Notes: generated by a model not told the origin, from the sequence alone. A DNA stretch of 64,000 nucleotides from JANPCX01 sp031431125 (GCA_031431125.1 JANPCX010000002.1:1-64000), one strand, 5' to 3'; counted from the first letter of the stretch, positions 8,465 to 17,189 are shown. Program-made: numbers and translations.

Positions 8465-9616
8465 ATGAACAACTTCTTGATGTCACTGCGTCGTGTCACC
8501 GCCACGGCCTTGGCCTTGTTGGCTACGGCTTCTTGGGCCCAAGGTAACCCGGGCGTGCTTGATCGCGAGATTGTTCTCGGCCAGTCCGCTTCATTCACAG
8601 GCAGTTTTGCTTCGCAAGCCACCTCTTACCGTGACGGTGCTTTGGCCTACTTTGAGCACATCAACGCCAAGGGCGGCGTGGCGGGCCGAAAGATTCGTTT
8701 GGTGAGCCTGGACGACGCCTATGTCGTTGACAAAGCCAAGGTCAACACCGAGCAATTGTTGAACCAGGACAAAGTGCTGGCCCTTTTTGGCTACACCTGG
8801 ACCAACACCGTCAAAGCGACGATTCCCGCGGCGGAGGCAGCAGGTGTGCCCGTGTTCGCCCCCTACACCGGCTATGAAGAGCTTTATGCCAAACACTCGC
8901 CCTATGTGTTCACCACCCGCGCCAGCTTTGCTGACGAGCTCGGGCAAATCGTTCAACACCTGCGCACCATAGGTCTGACGCGCATTGGGCTGCTGCACTA
9001 CGACAGCGTCTCGGGCAAAGAGTTGCTGGCGGAAACCCAGGCCCGCATGAGCGCAGCGGGTTTGACGCTGCAAGCCATCGGCAGCATGAAGACCTCCTCC
9101 AAAGACCCAGCCGCTGCCATTGAAGCCCTCAAAGGCGTGGACTTGCAGGCGCTCATCATCGGCGCTTCAGGCAGCGATGCGGTGGCATTTGTACGCGAGT
9201 TCGAAAAAGTGCGCTCAGGAAAAACGCAGTATTACGCCCGCAGCCTCATCGGCGTGAAGCAACTCGTCACCGAGCTGGGCCCGCTGGCTGGCGGTATTTC
9301 CATCAGCCAAACGGCACCCAATCCGAACAAGAACAAACTCGTGGCGGTGGAGTATCGGGAGGTGCTGGCCAAGTTCAATCCTCAGGCCAAGCCCGATTAC
9401 ATTGGCTTGGAAGGCATGATGGCCGCCAAGGTGATGGTGGAGGCGCTGCGCCGCGCGGGTGCCACGCCCAGCCGTGAAAGCCTGATGCAAGCGCTGGGCC
9501 GCATGTCTGACTACGACGTCGGTGGCTACACCTTGCGTTTCGGGCCCAAGAAGCACCATGGCTCACGTTTTGTGGACATCACGCTGATTGGTCGGGATGG
9601 CCGCATCGTGGATTGA
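8465..9616 (+). CDS. ABC transporter substrate-binding protein (branched-chain amino acid/receptor family)
   Basis: The ATG at 8465 is chosen because GGAG sits five bases upstream; a GTG six bases earlier is possible. The N-terminus (MNNFLMSLRRVTATALALLA) is a signal peptide cleaved near SWA-QG. The body, beginning VLDREIVLGQSASFTGSFA, matches the type I periplasmic-binding fold of LivJ-like receptors (Peripla_BP_6). The usual length is about 370-385 residues; this one has 383. No permease or ATPase genes follow, so the transporter partner is elsewhere or the protein has another sensing role. The ligand is unknown. Confidence 0.88.
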   Translation: MNNFLMSLRRVTATALALLATASWAQGNPGVLDREIVLGQSASFTGSFASQATSYRDGALAYFEHINAKGGVAGRKIRLVSLDDAYVVDKAKVNTEQLLNQDKVLALFGYTWTNTVKATIPAAEAAGVPVFAPYTGYEELYAKHSPYVFTTRASFADELGQIVQHLRTIGLTRIGLLHYDSVSGKELLAETQARMSAAGLTLQAIGSMKTSSKDPAAAIEALKGVDLQALIIGASGSDAVAFVREFEKVRSGKTQYYARSLIGVKQLVTELGPLAGGISISQTAPNPNKNKLVAVEYREVLAKFNPQAKPDYIGLEGMMAAKVMVEALRRAGATPSRESLMQALGRMSDYDVGGYTLRFGPKKHHGSRFVDITLIGRDGRIVD

Positions 9617-9668
9617 GCATTGCGGCACGTCGATGTTTCTTGCCCTCACCCCCTTGCCAAGATCGACC

Positions 9669-10532
9669 ATGACCTCCATGAACAACCCCCTCCCTATTGA
9701 AGTGATTTTGGGCACCACCGCATTGGTGCTGGACTCTCCCCACAGCGGTACCACCTACCCCGAAGACTTTGGGCACAGCTGCCCGGTGCGTGCGCTGCGC
9801 GGCGCAGAAGACACCTATGTGGAAGAGCTCTGGGGTTTTGCGCCAGGAATGGGTGCCAGCCTGGTGCAAGCACGCTTTCCGCGCAGTTATGTTGACGTGA
9901 ACCGCGCGGTGGACGAGATCGATGAAACCTTGCTGAATGCGCCTTGGCCCGGGCCCGTGAGTGGTGGCCCCAAAGTCCGGTTGGGCAAAGGTTTGGTCTG
10001 GCGCATGCTCGACGATGGGACGCCGATCTATAGCCGTAAGCTGGGGGTGGAGGAGGTGCAGTCGCGCATAGCCCGCTGCTGGGTTTCTTACCACCAAGCC
10101 TTGGACCAAGCCGTGGGCGCAGCGCGCCAGCAGCATGGGTTTGTGATCCACATCGATTGCCACTCCATGCCCGCCGTGGCTCAGGCTTATTCCACCGACC
10201 ACCCCTGGCTGGTGCATGCCGACTTTGTGCTCGGTGACCGCGACGGCAGCAGTGCCGATCCGCGACTGACCCACTGGATTGAACGTTTCTTGAACAGCCG
10301 GGGTTACACCGTCAGCGTCAACCATCCCTACAAAGGCGTGGAGATTGTGCGCAAGCACGGCAAGCCTTTGGCGCATCAGCACTCCATTCAACTGGAGATC
10401 AACAAGCGGCTTTACATGGACGAAGGCACCTTGGAGCGCAACGCGGGGTTTGTGCCGCTGCAAAACACCTTGCGTGAGTTGACGCAAGCGCTGCTGCGCA
10501 TCGACCCCCGGTCCGCTGCCTACGCGGATTGA
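9669..10532 (+). CDS. N-formylglutamate amidohydrolase family protein
   Basis: The protein of about 287 residues carries the N-formylglutamate amidohydrolase (FGase) signatures: LVLDSPHSGTTYP near the N-terminus, a metal-ligand-like GAEDTYVEELW, PRSYVDVNRAVDE, and VIHIDCHSMPA with the conserved His-x-Asp-x-His. Enzymes of this family release formate from N-formylglutamate at the end of one histidine degradation route, but no other hut genes are nearby, so another N-acyl amino acid is possible. The ATG at 9669 was chosen since it starts after the previous gene and keeps the conserved strand; the ribosome binding site is weak. Confidence 0.87.
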   Translation: MTSMNNPLPIEVILGTTALVLDSPHSGTTYPEDFGHSCPVRALRGAEDTYVEELWGFAPGMGASLVQARFPRSYVDVNRAVDEIDETLLNAPWPGPVSGGPKVRLGKGLVWRMLDDGTPIYSRKLGVEEVQSRIARCWVSYHQALDQAVGAARQQHGFVIHIDCHSMPAVAQAYSTDHPWLVHADFVLGDRDGSSADPRLTHWIERFLNSRGYTVSVNHPYKGVEIVRKHGKPLAHQHSIQLEINKRLYMDEGTLERNAGFVPLQNTLRELTQALLRIDPRSAAYAD

Positions 10533-10561
10533 CCTGCGCCACAGTCTGGCAAACTGGTGGC

Positions 10562-11113
10562 ATGTCAGAACCCACTGCACCTCAAACGGCCGCTGAGCCC
10601 CATCCTCGGCCCCGCCTCGAACTCACGATCCGTGCATTCAGCCCCGGCGATTGGCCTGCCGTGTGGGCGGTGTTGGAGCCCATCGTTCGCTGCGGCGAGA
10701 CCTATGCGTTTTCGCGCAACATCTCCGAGGACGAGATGCGCGACATATGGGTCAAACTGCCTGCGGCCACCTTGGTCGCTTGCGATGCGACGGGTGACAT
10801 TCTCGGCAGCTACTTCATCAAACCCAACCAGCCTGGCCTGGGTTCCCACGTCAGCAATTGCGGTTATGCCACTGCAGCGCAGGCGCAGGGGCGAGGCGTG
10901 GCGTCAGCGATGTGTGAACACTCGCAGCAGCAAGCCCTGGCCATGGGGTTTAAGGCGATGCAGTTCAACTTTGTGGTCGCGAGCAACGAAGTCGCGGTGC
11001 GCTTGTGGAAGAAGCATGGTTTCAACGTGGTGGGCACCGTACCCCAAGCTTTTCAGCACCACCGCCTGGGGCTGGTGGATGTGCTGGTGATGCACAAAAC
11101 ATTGGAGCGGTAG
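10562..11113 (+). CDS. GNAT-family N-acetyltransferase
   Basis: The 183-residue protein has the GNAT acyl-CoA binding fold. LTIRAFSPGDWPAVWAVLEP is the typical first strand and helix, AQAQGRGVASAMCEHSQQQA holds the acetyl-CoA pyrophosphate-binding Q-x2-G-x-A motif, and ASNEVAVRLWKKHGFNVVGT is the conserved C-terminal part with Asn and the W-x2-H-G-F turn. The substrate cannot be inferred. The start at 10562 follows CTGGTGGC. It overlaps no other gene and sits between the amidohydrolase and the PilJ-like gene. Confidence 0.88.
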   Translation: MSEPTAPQTAAEPHPRPRLELTIRAFSPGDWPAVWAVLEPIVRCGETYAFSRNISEDEMRDIWVKLPAATLVACDATGDILGSYFIKPNQPGLGSHVSNCGYATAAQAQGRGVASAMCEHSQQQALAMGFKAMQFNFVVASNEVAVRLWKKHGFNVVGTVPQAFQHHRLGLVDVLVMHKTLER

Positions 11114-11117
11114 CATC

Positions 11118-11978
11118 GTGCCAATGAATACCTTTTTCACATGGCTTCCTTGCTTTCCTAGACTGCTCATGACCTGGGCCATCGTTTCGACAGCACTGCC
11201 TGCGTTCTCGCAACAGGTGAGCTTCACGTCTGAGGCGGGCGTCTCGTGCATGGCGCTGATTCGCAGCCGAGGCATGTCCGGGGCTTTGTCAGGGGCCATG
11301 GCGGGAGATCCTCGCAGCTATGAGCGCGTGCGTCTGGCAGCAGGCGAGCTTTCCAACCGGTTGAGTTCGCCTGGCCTCCAGCCGAGTTACGAGCGGATCG
11401 AGTCGCTTCGGCCGTTGATCACCCGAGTCGACCGGAATGCCGTTTTCTTTCTAGAACGACAGACCACGGTCATCACGGCCCACCAGATGCTTGCAAAGAT
11501 CGGCAAAGATTCCGCTGCCTTGCTGGAGATCGCTGAAAAAGTGCATAGCGAGACACTGGTCTCGAAGGCCCAAGCGCCAGAACTGGCCGCCTCGGGCCAA
11601 TTGCTCATGCTGACGCAAAGAATAGGTAAATCGGCGCGTGAAGTGATTGGCCGAGCTGGTTTGGATCCCGATGCCATTTTCTGGCTCGGTAAGGATATCA
11701 ATTCGTTCTCTGTGATTGCCCGCGCCATGCTCCAGGGGGACGCCGCGCTGCGTTTGACTGCGACCAAGAATCCCGCATTGCGTGAACACCTTCAGCGCTT
11801 GCTGAAGGTGTTCGACGAATCCAAGGCTGCGGCCGACACGGTCTTGTCGAACTTGCGCGATTTGGTTGCAGCTCGCGAGGCGCAGGCTCAGCTGCTCGTC
11901 GATGGCGAGGTTCTAGAAAGCGCACTTGAAGAAATCTGCCTTGGTCAGCGCTTGCCTGTGCCGCCTTGGCGTCAATGA
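11118..11978 (+). CDS. Secreted stand-alone PilJ-type sensor domain protein
   Basis: This 286-residue protein starts with a signal peptide (hydrophobic stretch around residues 16-30, cleavage near AFS-QQ). The rest resembles the periplasmic part of PilJ, the methyl-accepting receptor of twitching motility. LLMLTQRIGKSAREVIGRAG, FWLGKDINSFSVIARAML and TVLSNLRDLVAAREAQ are typical of the type IV pili chemotaxis transducer N-terminal domain. There is no second membrane helix, HAMP region or signalling domain, and the frame stops 11 bp before the end of the convergent pyrD. It may be a free periplasmic sensor or binding protein, or a truncated receptor. GTG at 11118 has GGAG ten bases upstream; ATG at 11124 is an alternative. 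Confidence 0.7.
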   Translation: MPMNTFFTWLPCFPRLLMTWAIVSTALPAFSQQVSFTSEAGVSCMALIRSRGMSGALSGAMAGDPRSYERVRLAAGELSNRLSSPGLQPSYERIESLRPLITRVDRNAVFFLERQTTVITAHQMLAKIGKDSAALLEIAEKVHSETLVSKAQAPELAASGQLLMLTQRIGKSAREVIGRAGLDPDAIFWLGKDINSFSVIARAMLQGDAALRLTATKNPALREHLQRLLKVFDESKAAADTVLSNLRDLVAAREAQAQLLVDGEVLESALEEICLGQRLPVPPWRQ

Positions 11979-11988
11979 AAGTCCGGTC

Positions 11989-13023
11989 CTAAGGTTTCAT
12001 CGCCTTGGCCGCTTCAGTCACCAAACCCGGCCCCTTGTAGATGAACCCGGTGTAAATCTGCACCAAGTCCGCCCCCGCTTTGCGTTTGGCGACGGCATCC
12101 TCACCGCTCATCACCCCACCGACGCCAATGATGGGCACCTTGGCACCAAGCGCCGCACGCAGCTGTGCAATGACACGGTTGGAGGCTTGTTGCACCGGCG
12201 CACCCGACAGCCCACCGGTCTCGTTGCCATGGGGCAAATGCGCGACCTGGTCTCGGGCAATGGTGGTGTTGGTGGCGATCACGCCGTCCATGCCGTTGTT
12301 TTGGAGGGTGCGGGCGATGACTTGCACTTGAGCTTCATCGAGGTCAGGTGCAATCTTGACGAAGATAGGCACTTGTTTGCCATGTTGTTTAGCCAGCGCA
12401 GTGCGTCGGGTTTGAATGGCACCGAGCAATGCATCCAGGGCGGCATCACTTTGCAGCTCACGCAGGTTTTTGGTGTTGGGGCTGCTGATGTTGACCGTCA
12501 CGTAGTCGGCGTGTGGATAGACACCGTCCAGGCAGGTCAGGTAATCGTCGGCGGCGCGTTCGATCGGCGTGGTCGCGTTCTTGCCAATGTTCAGGCCGAG
12601 GATGCCGCCCTTTTGGCGAAACTTGGCTTGTTTGACGTTGTGCAGAAAACTGTCCAAACCCTCGTTGTTAAAACCCAGGCGGTTGATCAAGGCGCTTGCC
12701 TCAGGCAGTCGAAACATGCGCGGTTTGGGGTTGCCGCTTTGGGCTTTGGGTGTGACGGTGCCGACCTCAATGAAACCAAAGCCCATGGCACCCAAGCCGT
12801 CGATGCAGCGACCGTTTTTGTCGAGGCCGGCGGCCAAGCCGATGCGGTTGGGGAACTTCAAACCCGCCACCGTCACCGGGTCATCCACCCGGGTTTGGGC
12901 CACCGCGCATATCAGTGGGGTGTGTTGAATGCGGGCCAATGCGCCCAGGGTCAGGTCGTGCGCGGTTTCGGGGTCCAGGCCAAAGAGGAAGGGGCGGGTC
13001 AGCGCGTAGGGGATCAATGGCAT
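11989..13023 (-). CDS. pyrD: Dihydroorotate dehydrogenase (quinone), class 2
   Basis: This is the membrane-associated flavoprotein that oxidises dihydroorotate to orotate with ubiquinone, the fourth step of pyrimidine synthesis. The 344 residues match class 2 enzymes: an N-terminal amphipathic helix (FLFGLDPETAHDLTLGALAR), the FMN-binding barrel with LAAGLDKNGRCIDGLGAMGF, the catalytic serine loop VNISSPNTKNLREL, NTTIARDQ, and the C-terminal GVGGVMSGEDAVAKRKAGAD phosphate-binding loops. It converges with the PilJ-like gene and is divergent from rpiA. Confidence 0.97.
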   Translation of the reverse strand: MPLIPYALTRPFLFGLDPETAHDLTLGALARIQHTPLICAVAQTRVDDPVTVAGLKFPNRIGLAAGLDKNGRCIDGLGAMGFGFIEVGTVTPKAQSGNPKPRMFRLPEASALINRLGFNNEGLDSFLHNVKQAKFRQKGGILGLNIGKNATTPIERAADDYLTCLDGVYPHADYVTVNISSPNTKNLRELQSDAALDALLGAIQTRRTALAKQHGKQVPIFVKIAPDLDEAQVQVIARTLQNNGMDGVIATNTTIARDQVAHLPHGNETGGLSGAPVQQASNRVIAQLRAALGAKVPIIGVGGVMSGEDAVAKRKAGADLVQIYTGFIYKGPGLVTEAAKAMKP

Positions 13024-13094
13024 GGCGTGTGTGGGGTCCGTGCGAGCGTCTTGGATAATGCGCTGATTGTCTCAAACACCACTGCCTGCACCTC

Positions 13095-13754
13095 ATGAAC
13101 CAAGATCAACTCAAAGCCCTGGTGGGCCAAGCGGCCCTGGCCTATGTGGTGCCGGGCTCCATCGTCGGTGTGGGCACGGGCTCAACCGTGAACTGTTTCA
13201 TTGATGCGCTGGCATCGATGAAGGACCAAATACAAGGGGCCGTTTCGAGCAGCGAAAAAAGCTCGGAGCGGCTGCGTGCTCACGGCATCACGGTGCTGGA
13301 CAGCAACAGCGTTGAGCGTGTTCCGGTTTACATCGACGGCGCAGATGAAATCAACCCGCAGGGCCACATGATCAAAGGCGGTGGCGCGGCCCTCACGCGT
13401 GAAAAAATTGTGGCCGACCTGGCCGAGCGTTTTGTTTGTATTGCAGATGCGTCGAAGTTGGTGAATGTGCTGGGCACCTTCCCCTTGCCCGTGGAAGTGA
13501 TTCCTATGGCTGCGGCGCAAATCGCGCGGCGGTTTGCAGCACTGGGTGGGCAAGCCAGCCTGCGGTCTGGGGTGGTCACCGACAACGGCTGCCAAATTTT
13601 GGATGTGCGGGGTTTGCGCATTACCGATCCGCTCGCGATGGAGACCGAAGTGAACCAGTGGCCGGGGGTGGTGAGCGTGGGCATTTTTGCCCGCCACCGC
13701 GCGGCCATTTGTTTGTTGGGCGGTGCCAATGGGGTCAAGACCCTGACGTTTTAA
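13095..13754 (+). CDS. rpiA: Ribose-5-phosphate isomerase A
   Basis: The 219-residue cytoplasmic enzyme interconverts ribose-5-phosphate and ribulose-5-phosphate in the pentose phosphate pathway. Diagnostic motifs are VGVGTGSTVNCFI (phosphate loop), YIDGADEINP (catalytic Asp), IKGGGAALTREKIVA (catalytic Glu and Lys region) and the C-terminal GVVSVGIFARHRA. The length is normal. It is divergent from pyrD with 71 bp between starts. The TAA stop lies inside a TTTAAA hexamer directly beside a 233-bp repeat element, so the gene is intact only because the insertion left the stop in place. Confidence 0.97.
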   Translation: MNQDQLKALVGQAALAYVVPGSIVGVGTGSTVNCFIDALASMKDQIQGAVSSSEKSSERLRAHGITVLDSNSVERVPVYIDGADEINPQGHMIKGGGAALTREKIVADLAERFVCIADASKLVNVLGTFPLPVEVIPMAAAQIARRFAALGGQASLRSGVVTDNGCQILDVRGLRITDPLAMETEVNQWPGVVSVGIFARHRAAICLLGGANGVKTLTF

Positions 13755-13755
13755 A

Positions 13756-13988
13756 CCTAGAAGCGGCAGTTGACCGCTTCCCTCCGCCAGTAACCCCGGA
13801 TGAGCACTAAATTTTTCTCACACGAGCGCTTTCACCATTCTGGTGAAAGCGCTCGCACCCGTTGATTGAGCCGCGGTGCGGGCTAGCGGCGTTGCTCCTC
13901 GTTGCGGGCAGGAGCCCGCCGTCTCGTCACGCCTTGCCAGCCCACCGCACCGCAGCTCACTTGGGCGCATCCCATTGCCGTTTCTAGG
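13756..13988. mobile_element. Family A MITE-like element, copy 1 (rpiA 3' end)
   Basis: The 233-bp segment has imperfect terminal inverted repeats (CCTAGAAGCGGCAGTTG on the left against CCTAGAAACGGCAATGG-like on the right, read inwards). TTTAAA flanks it directly on both sides (13750-13755 and 13989-13994), consistent with a target duplication. It aligns along its whole length with the 234-bp copy at 46634-46867. Inside is a perfect 14-bp stem (13823-13836 with 13842-13855). No open frame looks real. It fills most of the 350-bp gap between rpiA and the next gene. Confidence 0.85.
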
Positions 13989-14104
13989 TTTAAACCGTAT
14001 TTCTGCGATCAAGGGCCAAGAATGCGCCTGAAAAGCGCGTAACCTCGCAGTTGTTGCCGGGCGCGAATGCCTGGTGTCGATTTTTTGCCGCTGAAGGATG
14101 GTGC

Positions 14105-14311
14105 ATGGCCAAGCCGAATTACTCTTTTGAGAAACGCCAACGTGAGTTGGCCAAGAAGAAAAAGAAAGAGGAAAAACTCAAAGACAAGGCTGCCCGCAAG
14201 CCTGGACAAGACCCTGAAGCCGATGCGGCTGACGCCGCTGAAGCGGCCGCCGAGGCACTGGAAGCGGGCGAAAGCGCGCCCGGCGCGCCTGCCACGGGAT
14301 CGGCCACTTGA
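14105..14311 (+). CDS. Small Lys-rich conserved protein
   Basis: A 68-residue protein starting MAKPNYSFEKRQRELAKKKK, followed by a Lys/Glu-rich helix and an Ala/Glu/Pro-rich tail. Short proteins with this start are, as far as I recall, common in Burkholderiales and have no assigned function. The N-terminal half is strongly basic, with probable coiled coil, and the tail is acidic and low in complexity. A GAAGGATG stretch lies just upstream of the ATG. It is separated from rpiA by the family A element and lies convergent to mnmC. Confidence 0.65.
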   Translation: MAKPNYSFEKRQRELAKKKKKEEKLKDKAARKPGQDPEADAADAAEAAAEALEAGESAPGAPATGSAT

Positions 14312-14422
14312 GGCTGTTTCACAGAGGACGTGCTGACTGGCGCATTCGAGCTTCCACCGAAGCGGTGTTGTCTCCGAACCCCGGCGACTCGGCATTGAAA
14401 TTGCCGGCGACTGCTCGATCCG

Positions 14423-16444
14423 TCACTCGATTTGCCTCGCGGCACTTGAAGAACGAGGCGTCGACGCTTCGTGCGCCGGGTGCTCAACCATCCGACGCGC
14501 GGCGCGGGCCCCAAAGCGGGCTGGGTCGATCGCATCGAGCAAGCTGGACTCCAGCGGCATAACCGCTCCACTGATACCGCAAGCCACCACCTCGGCCACG
14601 AGGGGCGCCCAGGTGATGCCCCGTGAACCCAAGGCCATGCAGACATGCAGGCCCTGGACGCGAGGAATAAGGCGAGCTTGATCTGTTGGCGTGGCCTGCG
14701 CGCCAGGTACCGCACCCACGATGGGCAGGCGGTCCTGGGTCATGCAGCGCCAGGCGGTGCGGCCCCGCCATTGCGTCGATGTCCACATCGTCTCAGGCAG
14801 GAGCTGCCCGAGCAATTTTTCCAGTTGGGCCAGGTTGTTTTGGTGGTCGGATAAACGCGCGCCGGCGTCCATGTCGCCGCGTTGGCTGGTGGCACCAAAC
14901 AGCAGGCCGTGGGCCACCGTCGGCAGCACATAACCCGCGCCGGCCAAGGGCAGCCGTGGCCACTGCAGGTTTGTCGAATCGGCAACGTCCTGTGGAAGTT
15001 GGCTGATTTGCCCTCGCACGGCCTCCACCGTCCAATCCTCACCATGCACCCACGGGCGCAGCAAGGGCAGGGCGTGTTGCGCATTGGCCAACACCAAGAC
15101 GGGCGCGTGTGCCAGCGTTTGACCAGCGCCGTCAAGCACCTGCCACTGCCCCGCCTCGTGTGCGATGGCGTCGACCTGGGTGTTGCCCAAAAACGCGGCC
15201 TGCGATTCATCCAACCAGTGCTGGCACAACCAGCGGGGTTGAACCCAACCGCCTTGCGGATAAAACCATGCAGGATGCAGTGCGGGCAAGCCACACCGCT
15301 GCGCCACTTCGGTGGCGTCCAGTGCTTGAACGTAGTCGCTGTGCAGGCCCAAACGCGCCAAGGTGGCGCGCATCTCCGCCACCGCATCGCCGCCCGTTTG
15401 CAGCCGCAGCAGGCCCTTCATCTCGCCGACCAGGTCAGTCGGATCAGGTGTCGATGGGTTCGCCAAGGCTTTGCGAATCCAAACGGCGCTGCGCAATGCC
15501 GCAGCGCGACCAAAGCGTGCATGGTGGCCGTCGTGGCCATGCACCACGCCATGAAACAAACCGGCTGGATTGCCCGAGGTCTCGCCGGCGGGCCCGTTTT
15601 GCCTGTCGATCACCGTGCAACGCCAGCCCTGGCGTGCCAAAGCCAACGCCGTCGCGCAACCGGCCAAACCGGCGCCCACGATGAGGGCGTGGCGCTGCGT
15701 TTGGCCTCGGTTGCTGCGGTGGGCTTGCGCACGTCCGGGGGGCAGGCGCGGCTTGAACCTGGGTTGGTAGCGGGCGACCGTGACGGCAGCATCATCTTGC
15801 GCTGTGGTTTCCGTTGCAAAACCTGCAGCCTGGAGTGCGTCATGCAGCGATGCCTGCTCACCGGGTGGATGCCGGGCACGCAGCGTTGCCCCTGCCGCCG
15901 CCAAACGAGCCAAGGACTTGCACGCTTGCGGATTGAAACTGGGGTCGATCAGGAAAGCATCCACAGTCGCCACCAACTCCGGCAGCCAAAGCCGAGGCTC
16001 CCCGAGGGCCAGGAGCAATCGGACCCGGCCTTGCTCAAAACTCAGCAGGTGCAAATTCGGGGTCAGGGCGGGCCACTGGGCTTGGAGCGAAGTGGCCAGT
16101 GCCACCCATTCGGCACGCGGCAGCATGGCGTGCATGTGCGCGAGATCGTCGCGGAGCAGCGGTCTGGCTTCCAGCGCGATGAAGTCGAGCGCCGCTTTCG
16201 GTTCGGGTAGCTGCTGCCAAGCGCTCCATGCGGCCAGAAATCGCTGACCCCAGGCGAAGCGGCTGTCGAACACCGTGAACCGCGCGGCGCTGCTGGCGGG
16301 CCATTCGAGCGCGCCCAACAACGCAGCGGTGTCGACCCACCATGTAGCTTGCTGCGGGTCGCCATCGTCGCCATGCGCTGGCGAACAGGGCTGACCTTGC
16401 GCATTCAAGGACAGTGTGGCGGGTTGAATGGGCTGAGTGTTCAA
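14423..16444 (-). CDS. mnmC: tRNA mnm5s2U34 biosynthesis protein MnmC, with degenerate methyltransferase half
   Basis: MnmC completes the mnm5s2U modification of the tRNA wobble base. The C-terminal FAD-dependent oxidoreductase half is well kept: HALIVGAGLAGCATALALAR (dinucleotide-binding loop, residues 253-272), GNPAGLFHGVVHGHDGHHAR and VCMALGSRGITWAPL. The N-terminal methyltransferase half (residues 35-230) is recognisable by its helices but worn at key sites: the glycine-rich SAM loop normally like ETGFGLGLNFL reads FDSRFAWGQRFL, and the LDGFAPAKNPDMW catalytic motif reads LIDPSFNPQ. So only the oxidoreductase step may be active. The likely start is a TTG at 16444; no strong binding site is visible. 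A terminator for efp lies just upstream. Confidence 0.88.
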   Translation of the reverse strand: MNTQPIQPATLSLNAQGQPCSPAHGDDGDPQQATWWVDTAALLGALEWPASSAARFTVFDSRFAWGQRFLAAWSAWQQLPEPKAALDFIALEARPLLRDDLAHMHAMLPRAEWVALATSLQAQWPALTPNLHLLSFEQGRVRLLLALGEPRLWLPELVATVDAFLIDPSFNPQACKSLARLAAAGATLRARHPPGEQASLHDALQAAGFATETTAQDDAAVTVARYQPRFKPRLPPGRAQAHRSNRGQTQRHALIVGAGLAGCATALALARQGWRCTVIDRQNGPAGETSGNPAGLFHGVVHGHDGHHARFGRAAALRSAVWIRKALANPSTPDPTDLVGEMKGLLRLQTGGDAVAEMRATLARLGLHSDYVQALDATEVAQRCGLPALHPAWFYPQGGWVQPRWLCQHWLDESQAAFLGNTQVDAIAHEAGQWQVLDGAGQTLAHAPVLVLANAQHALPLLRPWVHGEDWTVEAVRGQISQLPQDVADSTNLQWPRLPLAGAGYVLPTVAHGLLFGATSQRGDMDAGARLSDHQNNLAQLEKLLGQLLPETMWTSTQWRGRTAWRCMTQDRLPIVGAVPGAQATPTDQARLIPRVQGLHVCMALGSRGITWAPLVAEVVACGISGAVMPLESSLLDAIDPARFGARAARRMVEHPAHEASTPRSSSAARQIE

Positions 16445-16458
16445 AACAGGATTGGCGC

Positions 16459-16481
16459 AAAAAAGGGCACCGAAGTGCCCT
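16459..16481 (-). terminator. Rho-independent terminator of efp
   Basis: Read on the minus strand, AGGGCAC-TTCG-GTGCCCT forms a seven-bp stem with a stable TTCG tetraloop and is followed by six T residues. It lies about 30 bp after the efp stop codon and just before the mnmC start, so it separates the two transcripts. Confidence 0.88.
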
Positions 16482-16513
16482 GATTCTGAGGTGCGCCAAG
16501 CAAGCGCAAAAAA

Positions 16514-17068
16514 TCAAACGCGCTTGCGGTATTCGTGCGTGCGGGTGTCGATTTCGATTTTGTCGCCGGTTTCCACAAAGAGGGGCACCGAAATTTCAAA
16601 GCCGGTGGCCAGTTTGGCAGGCTTCAAAACCTTGCCCGAGGTGTCGCCCTTGACGGCGGGTTCGGTGTAAGTGACTTCGCGCACCAAACTCGTGGGCAGT
16701 TCCACGGAGATGGCCTTGCCGTCGTAAAACACCACTTCCACGACCATGGCGTCTTCCAGGTACTGGAGTGCGTCGCCCATGTTCTCGGTTTCCACTTCGA
16801 ACTGGTTGTAGTCGGCATCCATGAAGGCGTACATCGGGTCGGCGAAGTAAGAGTAGGTGCACTCTTTCTTGTCCAAAATGACCTGGTCCATTTTGTCGTC
16901 GGCTTTGAATACGACTTCGGTGCCCGAGTTGTTGAGCAAGCTCTTAAGCTTCATGCGCACGGTGGCCGAGTTGCGGCCGCCACGGCTGTATTCGGTCTTG
17001 AGCACGACCATGGGCGCTGCGTTGTACATGATGACGTTGCCGGCGCGAATTTCTTGAGCGATCTTCAT
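16514..17068 (-). CDS. efp: Elongation factor P (Arg32 type)
   Basis: EF-P enters stalled ribosomes and helps form bonds at polyproline stretches. The 184-residue protein begins MKIAQEIRAGNVIMYNAAPM, with an upstream in-frame start rejected in favour of the ATG at 17068, which has a GGAA site. In the domain I loop, YSRGGRNSA, residue 32 is Arg rather than the Lys34-type site of E. coli. Arg32 is the residue rhamnosylated by EarP in Betaproteobacteria and Pseudomonas, and the earP gene lies directly upstream on the same strand, so the modification is expected. A clear terminator follows. Confidence 0.97.
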   Translation of the reverse strand: MKIAQEIRAGNVIMYNAAPMVVLKTEYSRGGRNSATVRMKLKSLLNNSGTEVVFKADDKMDQVILDKKECTYSYFADPMYAFMDADYNQFEVETENMGDALQYLEDAMVVEVVFYDGKAISVELPTSLVREVTYTEPAVKGDTSGKVLKPAKLATGFEISVPLFVETGDKIEIDTRTHEYRKRV

Positions 17069-17189
17069 AACGAGTTCCGTGTGGAGTGCATCCAACAAAG
17101 GCGTGGGCCGCCGGATGCGGTGAAAGCGCGCGCTGTGGTCGAGCTTGTGGGCGATCTTTTGCCTACCAGTTTGCGCAAAGCCGCTGATT

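Noticed and set aside
11926..13098. Long open frame antisense to pyrD
   Set aside because: It is a mirror of pyrD in GC-rich DNA; pyrD has all its family motifs and the antisense product has none.
14882..16210. Long open frame antisense to mnmC
   Set aside because: High GC codon bias leaves the opposite strand open; no start site or motif supports it.
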